Shown: positions 1 to 5,952 of the stretch, one piece after another
Layout of the letters: each line of letters opens with the position of its first letter
Position numbering within the stretch: the stretch's first letter is position 1
Program-made: the position numbers and the translations under genes
Notes under the pieces: generated by a model
What the model was told of the DNA's origin: nothing
The model's database searches: none
Seen by the model: only the letters and a program-made list of their open reading frames with translations
Source of the DNA: Pseudothermotoga sp.
Lineage (GTDB): Bacteria; Thermotogota; Thermotogae; Thermotogales; DSM-5069
Reading direction: 5' to 3'
DNA: 13,151 nucleotides
Assembly: GCA_028276125.1 (NCBI GenBank)
Contig: JAPYWY010000017.1
Coordinates: 1-13,151, forward strand

Positions 1-544
1 GATGGATCGTGCCGTACTTCTTGACGTTGTCCAGTTCCAGTTGCTCATTGTTTTCATAAGCGTTGATCACCATGTGTTCAGCTCCATGATACTGAAAGAG
101 CCTCTTTACGTCCGGAAAGAGCGATATGATCCACACGTACAACACGAAGAACGTCAGTCTCAGGACACCTTCAACGATGGTAAAGAGAACCTCGTTTTTT
201 CTCAGAATGCTGAACAATCCAGTGATCCACATGGGCAACACCACGAAGAGGCCTATCGCCAAACCGAAGGCGAAGAGCGTGGTCCAAAACAGCTCCGACT
301 TCTTGGCCTTCTCACCACTGCTGATCTCTGCAGATCTGTTCAGAGCTTTGATACCGAAGTACAGAGAAAAGTACAGGCTCACGAAACCTCTCAGAAAAGG
401 TACCTTGAAGAGTCTCTTCGTCGTCACAGAGCTTTGCGAGAGATCTTCCAGAACGATCTCTCCGTTCTTGTTCCTGACCGCCATTGACACCCTACTTCCA
501 AGCATCAACACGCCTTCGATGACTGCCTGTCCTCCAACCTTCAC
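1..544 (-). CDS. YqhQ-like DUF1385 membrane protein, partial (C-terminus beyond left edge)
   Basis: The 181 codons present match the DUF1385 family (Bacillus YqhQ), an integral membrane family of unsettled function. The N-terminus carries the hallmark GGQAVIEGVLM (residues 4-14), and near the left edge there is a second hallmark, FQYHGAEHMVINAYE (residues 150-164). Hydrophobic segments lie at about residues 85-107 and 119-143, which fits a polytopic membrane protein. The start is GTG at 544; the overlapping ATG one base upstream runs straight into TGA. A strong ribosome-binding site (GGAGGT at 556-551 on the minus strand) sits 6 bases upstream and touches the stop codon of the histidine kinase gene. 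The gap to the kinase is 12 bases, so this is very likely the last visible gene of the transglycosylase/two-component operon. The family is usually around 300 residues, so over a third is missing. The family call is firm; the function is not known. Confidence 0.88.
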   Translation of the reverse strand, partial: MKVGGQAVIEGVLMLGSRVSMAVRNKNGEIVLEDLSQSSVTTKRLFKVPFLRGFVSLYFSLYFGIKALNRSAEISSGEKAKKSELFWTTLFAFGLAIGLFVVLPMWITGLFSILRKNEVLFTIVEGVLRLTFFVLYVWIISLFPDVKRLFQYHGAEHMVINAYENNEQLELDNVKKYGTIH

Positions 545-556
545 ATTGCTACCTCC

Positions 557-1852
557 TCAACATTTTGGAAGTTTCACGATGAACTCACTGCCCTTACCTA
601 CTTCGCTCACCACTTCTATGGTGCCGCCCATGGCCCTGACGAGTTTGTCCACGAGTGCGAGGCCCAATCCATAACCCGGCGTCGAACGGGATCGATCGGA
701 CTTGTAGAACTTTTGGAAAATCTTCTTCTTCTCAGATTCCTCTATGCCTATCCCGAAATCTTTGACGCTGACCCAGCCATTTCCACACCGCAACACGATC
801 TTCTTCTTCTGCGTGGAGAATTTCACCGCGTTTTCCACCAACGCCTTCAGAATGATCTGCAACGCTCTAACATCGCCACAACCTTCACCTTCACCCTCAA
901 TTTCGAACGTGAAATCTCTGAACTGCTTGGAGAACTCTTCAACTTCTTCCTGAAGGAATTTGTGCAAGTCCAGTCTCACGAGTTCCACCTTCGAGAGAGG
1001 CCTGGAAAGCGTTAGAAGGTTCTCTGTGAGATTCGTAATCTGCTGAACGGTCTCTCTTATCGTTTTCGCCGATTCCGCGACTATCTCACTGTTCGTCGAG
1101 AATTTCTCGATCAATTCCGCGTAACCTTGAATACTCGTTAAAGGTGTTCTCAACTCATGAGAAACGTCGTTCACGAAGTCGTTCTGCATCTCAAAACCAA
1201 GCTGAAGCCTGTTCAGCATGTCGTTGATCGTTTTAGCAAGGCTGGAAACTTCGTCCCCCCCTCCCGGATCAAACACACGCTTACTCAGATCCGACGCATT
1301 TATGTTTCTCAACTCCTCGGTGATCCTCCTCATCGGGGTGAGTGACCTGTTCACGAAGTATTGTCCCAGCAGGAAAGAAGCCAGAGAGAAAATGAGCCAC
1401 AGGATCAAGAACATGCGTGAAAGAAGTTTGAGAAAGTCTCCTATTCCCCCCGCCGGTGAGAGGAGGAACAGCTCAGTCTGGCCAGCGAAAGTCTGGACCG
1501 ACAGTCTCACCACGAGATACTCGTTGTTACCCAGTTTGATGTACGACGGTTTCTTGACTGCAAGAACGTGAGAGAGGAACTTCTTGAAATTCTCGTGTTC
1601 CGTGTCTACCGTGCCGAAGATCACTTCTCCCGAAGCATTGATGATGGCCAGTCCTGTAGGTAAATTGGATCTTGGCGCGTTCCTGATCGGATTACGTAAA
1701 TATGTTGCGACCGCTTGTCTCAAGAAATCCACGGACTTCGATATGTGCACCTGTTTGGTCACATTGTAGGCCAACAACAGCCCGAGTCCGAGCACAACCG
1801 AGAAGAGAAGGGTCTGGATCACCGTGAGTCTCCACTTAAGTGTCGAGAACAT
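557..1852 (-). CDS. Membrane sensor histidine kinase (HAMP, HisKA, HATPase_c)
   Basis: A 431-residue orthodox two-component sensor kinase. A first membrane helix spans about residues 10-29, a roughly 110-residue extracytoplasmic part follows, and a second helix spans about 141-167. Next come a HAMP linker (about 168-220), the dimerisation/phosphoacceptor helix with SHELRTPL (His232), and an ATP-binding domain with N box (Asn341), G1 box DFGIGI (365-370), F box FQKFYKSD (379-386) and G2 box GYGLGL (393-398). All catalytic motifs are intact, so it should autophosphorylate on His232 and pass phosphate to the regulator encoded just upstream. The extracytoplasmic part shows no domain I recognise, so the signal is unknown. 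Its ATG lies inside the regulator's last codons (17-base overlap), in the stretch encoding the conserved RGVGYVL motif, which implies translational coupling. PhoR/WalK-like architecture is the closest comparison, but I do not assign a named system. Confidence 0.95.
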   Translation of the reverse strand: MFSTLKWRLTVIQTLLFSVVLGLGLLLAYNVTKQVHISKSVDFLRQAVATYLRNPIRNAPRSNLPTGLAIINASGEVIFGTVDTEHENFKKFLSHVLAVKKPSYIKLGNNEYLVVRLSVQTFAGQTELFLLSPAGGIGDFLKLLSRMFLILWLIFSLASFLLGQYFVNRSLTPMRRITEELRNINASDLSKRVFDPGGGDEVSSLAKTINDMLNRLQLGFEMQNDFVNDVSHELRTPLTSIQGYAELIEKFSTNSEIVAESAKTIRETVQQITNLTENLLTLSRPLSKVELVRLDLHKFLQEEVEEFSKQFRDFTFEIEGEGEGCGDVRALQIILKALVENAVKFSTQKKKIVLRCGNGWVSVKDFGIGIEESEKKKIFQKFYKSDRSRSTPGYGLGLALVDKLVRAMGGTIEVVSEVGKGSEFIVKLPKC

Positions 1853-2495
1853 AACCGACGCCTCGCACAGTCTTCAGAAATTTCGCACCCTCACCAAGCT
1901 TATCTCTCAAATACTTCACGTACACGTCCACCACGTTGCGACTGATGTTGTCAGTGTCTCCCCAGACCTTTTCGAGCAGTTCCTCCCTGCTGACTACGTT
2001 GCCCCTCTTTTCGCAGAGTAGTTCCAGTATTGCCGCTTCTCTGTCCGAAAGGCTCACCTCACTCCCATCAGGAAAACTCAGCTTTCTCATCTTCGGTAGG
2101 AATACGACATCACCTATGCGGAAGGCGTCCTTCTTTCTCACCCTTCTGGCAACGCTCTCCACACGTGCGAGTAGCTCATCCAAGTGGAATGGCTTGGGGA
2201 CGTAGTCGTCTGCACCCTTTTTTAGACCCCTTATCCTGTTTTCGACCTCGCCACGCGCGGTGAGCACGACGATTCCAACTTCTTCGTCGATGGACCTGAT
2301 CTTTTCCAAGACCTCAAAACCATCCATGCCGGGCAACATCAAGTCCAGAACGACCACCAAAGGATCGAAAAAATGGAACAGTTGCCAACCTTCTTCACCG
2401 TCCCTGGCGATCTTGACTTCATAGCCGTGGTTCTCGAACAGGATCTGCAACAGTCGTGCTATCTTTTGATCATCTTCCACGATCAGTAAGCGAAT
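1836..2495 (-). CDS. OmpR/PhoB-family response regulator
   Basis: A receiver domain plus winged-helix DNA-binding domain, the partner of the overlapping histidine kinase. Numbering from the ATT at 2495 gives 219 residues: acidic pair Asp8/Asp9, phosphoacceptor Asp51 in VVVLDLMLPGMDG, switch Thr79 in VVLTARG, and Lys101 in PKPF. The C-terminal Trans_reg_C domain ends in TVRGVGYVLDT. The start is uncertain. The first conventional start codon is GTG at 2480, but it would remove the conserved first beta strand (RLLIV), which is encoded in frame immediately upstream. That upstream stretch is TGA-ATC-ATT-CGC-TTA-CTG-ATC-GTG, with no ATG, GTG or TTG. I chose ATT 2495 because it keeps the strand and lies about 10 bases after an AAGGAG ribosome-binding site within the transglycosylase gene. 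ATC 2498, CTG 2486 and GTG 2480 remain possible. The family is certain; its target genes are not visible. Confidence 0.92.
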   Translation of the reverse strand: MRLLIVEDDQKIARLLQILFENHGYEVKIARDGEEGWQLFHFFDPLVVVLDLMLPGMDGFEVLEKIRSIDEEVGIVVLTARGEVENRIRGLKKGADDYVPKPFHLDELLARVESVARRVRKKDAFRIGDVVFLPKMRKLSFPDGSEVSLSDREAAILELLCEKRGNVVSREELLEKVWGDTDNISRNVVDVYVKYLRDKLGEGAKFLKTVRGVGYVLDT

Positions 2496-3012
2496 GATTC
2501 ATCAACTCCTTGTAGCGGTCGAGCACTTTGGTGGCGTAAGAACTCCTCGAATTGCCACCGTTGTACGCCTCGAGAGCCTTCAGTATATCAGCTGAGAATC
2601 TCTCGAGTTGATACTTCAAATACAGCGTTCCAAATTCCACGTTCAGTTTGTGGTCCCAAAGCAGCCTACCCCAACCTTCCTCGGGTTCTTCGAGACCATA
2701 GATTCGACACACGAACTGCGCGGTCTCTGGCTTGATCTGCATCAAACCCAGCTCGCCGTGCTTTCCCACCACGTTTCTGAACTCACTTTCAACAGCTATG
2801 AGTGCGATTATCAACAGATGGTCCACACCGTACTTTTCGCTGATTTCGATGATCGCTTCGTAGAGGCTCGCAACGTGAGCGTCGTCGGTGATCAACCCAT
2901 GCTTCGAACGCGTCTCGACCATCAGTTTTGAAAACCAGTTCGGTACCTCGATCGCCAGAACGAAAACCGTCTGCAGCAAGAACAGCGTCGTTAGCCACTT
3001 CAAACTCCTCAT
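2470..3012 (-). CDS. Secreted/anchored lytic transglycosylase, SLT domain
   Basis: A 180-residue protein with a hydrophobic N-terminal signal (about residues 4-20, ending VLA) and a soluble-lytic-transglycosylase-type lysozyme fold. Visible family motifs are the catalytic glutamate in VESEF (Glu75), GLMQI (89-93) and AYNGG (149-153), in the usual order and spacing. Enzymes of this family cleave the MurNAc-GlcNAc bond of peptidoglycan, leaving a 1,6-anhydro end, so it should act outside the cytoplasmic membrane. The start ATG at 3012 has GGAGG 11 bases upstream, plus a closer, weaker GAAGG. Its 3' end overlaps the response regulator by up to about 26 bases, making it the likely first gene of the operon. 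No additional wall-binding domain (LysM, for example) is present, so it is a minimal single-domain enzyme. Membrane anchoring versus release cannot be decided from the sequence; there is no lipobox cysteine. Confidence 0.9.
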   Translation of the reverse strand: MRSLKWLTTLFLLQTVFVLAIEVPNWFSKLMVETRSKHGLITDDAHVASLYEAIIEISEKYGVDHLLIIALIAVESEFRNVVGKHGELGLMQIKPETAQFVCRIYGLEEPEEGWGRLLWDHKLNVEFGTLYLKYQLERFSADILKALEAYNGGNSRSSYATKVLDRYKELMNHSLTDRGR

Positions 3013-3033
3013 CCTTCGTTCATCCTCCGCTTC

Positions 3034-3042
3034 TGATATAAT
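3034..3042 (+). promoter_or_regulatory. Extended -10 promoter for dnaX
   Basis: The sequence TGATATAAT is a perfect extended -10 element (TGn followed by consensus TATAAT at 3037-3042). No convincing -35 hexamer stands 16-18 bases upstream, as is common for extended -10 promoters. Transcription should begin near 3048-3050, only about 12 bases before the dnaX ATG at 3061. The element lies in the 48-base gap between the divergent transglycosylase and dnaX genes. Confidence 0.7.
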
Positions 3043-3060
3043 CTACTTTTGGTGAAGCGC

Positions 3061-4470
3061 ATGGAAGCACTGTATCGCAAGTATAGGCCCAAGAGCTTCT
3101 CCCAAGTAATAGACCAAGTTCAGGCTAAGCTGGTTCTCCAGAATGCTATTTTAACCGATCGCGTGTCGCACGCATACATATTCTCTGGCCCGCGGGGGAG
3201 CGGTAAAACCACGCTTGCAAGGATACTCGCCAAGGCGTTGAACTGCCCGAACAGGAAGGACTTTGAACCTTGCTGCACGTGTGAGAGCTGTGTCTCCATA
3301 GACAAGGGAAACCACCCAGACGTCGTTGAGTTGGACGCAGCATCGAACAGAGGCATAGACGAAATAAGAAGGATCAGAGATGCCGTGGTGTTCAAGCCCA
3401 TGATGGGATTGTACAAAGTTTACATAATCGACGAATTCCACATGCTCACGAGAGAAGCCTTCAACGCCTTGCTCAAAACGCTCGAAGAACCTCCCGAACG
3501 CGTCGTGTTCGTGTTGGCCACGACCAATTTGGAGAGAGTTCCACCAACCATAATTTCACGATGTCAGCTGATAGAGTTTCGAAGTTTCAAAGAGGACGAC
3601 ATTTTGCAGCAACTCAAGTTTGTCGCTTCCAAAGAGAACGTGCCCATCGATGAAGATGCTCTCAAGCTCATAGCGAAGCGCGCTTCGGGTGGCATGCGGG
3701 ATGCGCTGACACTGTTCGAGCAGGTTTCTAGTTACGCGCTCAATGATAGAATCACGGTTGAAACTGTGGAACGGGCGCTCGGCTTGGCTCCGATTGGAAC
3801 GGTGGAAGAATACCTTCGCGCGTTGATGGATGGCGATCCGAGGCAGGCCAGTGAGATCGTGGACAGAGTGTACGAAGAAGGTTACGACATCGAACAATTC
3901 ATTCAGATCTGTCTGGAGCAAGTGGAAGAAAAGATCACGGTCCACCCTTCTACGGAGATGATAGCCCTCGCGAGGGACCTCATGAATTTGACGAGCGAGA
4001 TGAGGTTCTTCGAAAACAAAAAAATGGCTTGTAAACTGCTCTCAATGGACATCGCAGCCAAGAGAGGAACGAAGGCGCAACCGACCCAGCCTGCGCAGGA
4101 ACAGACGAAGAATGTCGAACGAGTCGAACAGAAAAGTGAAGCTGTGAACGTACAATCAAAGCCCACTGACCAAATCGATATCAGTGCATTGCTGGATTAT
4201 CTGAGAGAGCAGGGTGACATGGCGATGTACGTGGCACTCGTACAAGCGAAGATCGCAAAGAGAGATGGCACGGTAGAGGTATCCTTCCTTCCATCTCAGA
4301 GATTTCAGTACGAATATCTCAGAGAAAAACTCTTCGAGTTGGAGTACCTGTTCAAAACTCAGCTCAAGTTGAACGTCACCGTTGAACTCAAGGTTGACGA
4401 AGAACGTGAGAAACAGTTGCTCGAAAAACTCCAGAGGATGTTTCCGGGCAGAATCAAGATAGAGGAGTGA
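3061..4470 (+). CDS. dnaX: DNA polymerase III subunit tau/gamma (clamp loader)
   Basis: The ATP-driven subunit of the clamp loader, which opens the beta clamp and places it on primed DNA. From the ATG at 3061 the protein has 469 residues. An N-terminal AAA+ domain carries Walker A GPRGSGKT (43-50), a zinc module with Cys62, Cys71, Cys74 and Cys77 in the same spacing as E. coli DnaX, Walker B IIDEFHML (122-129), sensor 1 around ATTN (153-156), the SRC arginine-finger motif (166-168) and sensor 2 SGGMRD (Arg213). The collar follows to about residue 335, then a low-complexity Gln/Lys/Glu linker (about 336-370) and a C-terminal domain to 469, so the full tau form is encoded. I prefer ATG 3061 because MEALYRKYRP is the usual family start; in-frame TTG 3049 and GTG 3052 lie at or near the predicted transcription start. 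An A7 run at 4018-4024 could give a shorter product. ybaB follows directly. Confidence 0.97.
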   Translation: MEALYRKYRPKSFSQVIDQVQAKLVLQNAILTDRVSHAYIFSGPRGSGKTTLARILAKALNCPNRKDFEPCCTCESCVSIDKGNHPDVVELDAASNRGIDEIRRIRDAVVFKPMMGLYKVYIIDEFHMLTREAFNALLKTLEEPPERVVFVLATTNLERVPPTIISRCQLIEFRSFKEDDILQQLKFVASKENVPIDEDALKLIAKRASGGMRDALTLFEQVSSYALNDRITVETVERALGLAPIGTVEEYLRALMDGDPRQASEIVDRVYEEGYDIEQFIQICLEQVEEKITVHPSTEMIALARDLMNLTSEMRFFENKKMACKLLSMDIAAKRGTKAQPTQPAQEQTKNVERVEQKSEAVNVQSKPTDQIDISALLDYLREQGDMAMYVALVQAKIAKRDGTVEVSFLPSQRFQYEYLREKLFELEYLFKTQLKLNVTVELKVDEEREKQLLEKLQRMFPGRIKIEE

Positions 4471-4475
4471 TGTGT

Positions 4476-4832
4476 TTGAAGAAGATCAAAGGCTTCGGAG
4501 GGAGAAGTTACGGACCCGGTAAGGGAGAAGGGAAGGAAATAGACATAGGTTCGCTGCAGAAGGTCCAACAAGAGATGGCGAAGAAGTTGGAACAACTGGA
4601 AGCTTCCTTCGGCCAGATGGAAGTGATTGGAACAGCGGGTGGTGGCGCGGTCAAGGTGAAAGCCACATGCGATTATCGAATAGTGTCGATCGAATACGAC
4701 GACGAGCTGCTCCAAGACAAAGACATGTTCAACGATCTGATAGTTGCTGCAGTGAACGAGACGCTCAGAGAGATTCAGAGGCGCAGGGATGAAGAGATGA
4801 TGAGGATAACACAGGAACAGTTGCATTTGTGA
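4476..4832 (+). CDS. YbaB/EbfC family nucleoid-associated protein
   Basis: A 118-residue protein of the YbaB/EbfC family, small dimeric DNA-binding proteins commonly encoded right after dnaX. The family pattern is visible: an N-terminal helix rich in Met, Gln, Lys and Glu (LQKVQQEMAKKLEQLEA), the glycine-rich turn GTAGGGAVKVKATCDY, a conserved region around YDDELLQDKDMFNDLIVAAVNE, and a charged C-terminal helix. I chose TTG at 4476 because AGGAG (4463-4467) stands 8 bases before it. GTG 4467 and ATG 4470 are in frame, but they overlap or sit only 2 bases from that ribosome-binding site. Position and family suggest co-transcription with dnaX, with the dnaX stop codon a few bases upstream. In many bacteria recR comes next; here gap follows instead. 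The family is confident. The precise role (nucleoid organisation or DNA repair) is inferred from homologues elsewhere. Confidence 0.9.
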   Translation: MKKIKGFGGRSYGPGKGEGKEIDIGSLQKVQQEMAKKLEQLEASFGQMEVIGTAGGGAVKVKATCDYRIVSIEYDDELLQDKDMFNDLIVAAVNETLREIQRRRDEEMMRITQEQLHL

Positions 4833-4835
4833 ATT

Positions 4836-4863
4836 TTTACACAATGGTGCCCTTGCCTCAAAT
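4836..4863 (+). promoter_or_regulatory. Candidate promoter for gap
   Basis: TTTACA (4836-4841, five of six matches to the -35 consensus) and TCAAAT (4858-4863, four of six to the -10 consensus) are separated by 16 bases in the 83-base gap between ybaB and gap. A start near 4870 would give a leader of about 46 bases. The match is modest, so gap could also be read through from the dnaX promoter. Confidence 0.4.
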
Positions 4864-4915
4864 GAGCTGTTGTATCATTCTGTTGAACGTCGAATCTGAA
4901 AGGAGGTTCATAGGG

Positions 4916-5914
4916 ATGAGAGTCGCGATCAACGGTTTCGGTAGGATCGGAAGGTTGGTGCTCAGGGAAATCCTCAAGAGGAAATCTTCACAGATCGAAG
5001 TCGTGGCTATCAACGATGTCACGGATGCCGCAACGCTGGCGCATTTGTTCAAGTACGATTCGGTTCACAAGATCTACCCAGGTGAAGTTAGAGCCGAGGG
5101 AAACTCGATCTTCATCGATGGAAAGGCTTACACAGTCCTCAGCGAGAAGGATCCCGCAAAGCTTCCCTGGAAGGACCTTGGTGTGGACGTCGTTATCGAA
5201 TCTTCTGGTGTCTTCACCGACAAAGAGAAGGCTGCGTTACACTTGCAAGCGGGTGCAAAGAAGGTTGTCATAACTGCACCAGCGAAAGGTGAGGACATCA
5301 CGGTAGTTATAGGATGCAACGAGGACAAACTCACACGCGAGCACAGCATCATATCCTGCGCTTCCTGCACTACCAACTCCATCGCACCTATCATAAAGGT
5401 GCTCCACGAGAAGTTCAACATCGAGAGCGGTTTCCTCACAACGGTGCACGCTTACACGAACGATCAAAGGGTGCTCGACCTACCTCACAAAGATTTGAGA
5501 AGGGCAAGGGCTGCCGCGTTGAGCATCATACCGACTACCACGGGAGCTGCCAAAGCTGTGGCGCTCGTCGTTCCAGAACTCAAAGGCAAGCTCGACGGAG
5601 TGGCTCTCAGAGTACCAGTTCCAGATGGTTCCATATCGGACTTCGTCGCCGTCGTGAGCAAGGAAACGAGCATAGAAGAAGTCAACCAGGTCATGAAGGA
5701 AGCCTGCGAGACTCGACTCAAAGGTATCATAGCGTACAACACAGATCCCATCGTGAGCAGTGACATAATCGGAACGACCTACTCTGGTATCTTCGATGCC
5801 ACTCTGACCAACGTGAAGGGCAAGCTGATCAAGGTCTTCTCCTGGTACGACAACGAGTACGGTTATTCTTGCAGGGTCGTTGACACGGTGGAATTGCTCA
5901 CAAAACTTCTGTGA
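4916..5914 (+). CDS. gap: NAD-dependent glyceraldehyde-3-phosphate dehydrogenase, type I
   Basis: Glycolytic GAPDH, 332 residues, oxidising glyceraldehyde 3-phosphate with phosphate and NAD+ to 1,3-bisphosphoglycerate in the cytoplasm. The N-terminal Rossmann fold starts INGFGRIGR (5-13), and AINDVTD (31-37), ending the second strand, has the acidic residue typical of NAD preference. The catalytic loop is SCASCTTN with nucleophile Cys151, paired with His178 in TTVHAYTNDQ. The C-terminal WYDNEYGYSCRVVD is typical of the family. The start is ATG 4916, preceded by AGGAGG at 4901-4906. The same frame is open further upstream from 4829, but that extension is not GAPDH-like. Its product is the substrate of PGK, encoded 38 bases downstream, and the stop codon is embedded in a terminator-like hairpin that separates the two genes. 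The assignment is certain. Confidence 0.98.
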   Translation: MRVAINGFGRIGRLVLREILKRKSSQIEVVAINDVTDAATLAHLFKYDSVHKIYPGEVRAEGNSIFIDGKAYTVLSEKDPAKLPWKDLGVDVVIESSGVFTDKEKAALHLQAGAKKVVITAPAKGEDITVVIGCNEDKLTREHSIISCASCTTNSIAPIIKVLHEKFNIESGFLTTVHAYTNDQRVLDLPHKDLRRARAAALSIIPTTTGAAKAVALVVPELKGKLDGVALRVPVPDGSISDFVAVVSKETSIEEVNQVMKEACETRLKGIIAYNTDPIVSSDIIGTTYSGIFDATLTNVKGKLIKVFSWYDNEYGYSCRVVDTVELLTKLL

Positions 5915-5938
5915 GGGAGCAACGCTCCCTCACTTTTT
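5911..5938 (+). terminator. Hairpin plus T tract between gap and pgk (attenuator or leaky terminator)
   Basis: A perfect 10-bp stem (5911-5920 with 5924-5933, first arm GTGAGGGAGC) with a 3-base AAC loop is followed by five T residues (5934-5938). The gap stop codon (5912-5914) lies in the first arm. It has the form of an intrinsic terminator, but the T tract is short and pgk starts only 15 bases later. I therefore read it as a partial terminator, or as an end that protects the gap mRNA. Confidence 0.75.
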
Positions 5939-5952
5939 GAGGGGGTGAAAGA

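Noticed and set aside
2..674. Plus-strand open frames at 2-487 and 126-674
   Set aside because: They lie opposite the YqhQ-like gene and the kinase 3' end. The minus-strand reading gives clear family motifs and these do not.
717..817. CTTCTTCTT-like tracts that look like a simple repeat
   Set aside because: They encode Lys/Glu-rich helices of the kinase ATPase domain (SEKKK, QKKK) on the other strand and have no regular unit spacing.
4877..4895. Imperfect palindrome (ATTC ... GTTGAAC ... GAAT) in the gap leader, possible operator
   Set aside because: Only 4 bp of outer symmetry, and the nested GTT/AAC is off-centre. It is too weak to call without comparative data.
4829..4915. N-terminal extension of GAPDH in the same open frame
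   Set aside because: The 29 extra residues do not resemble GAPDH. A strong AGGAGG precedes ATG 4916, where the canonical RVAINGFGRIGR begins.
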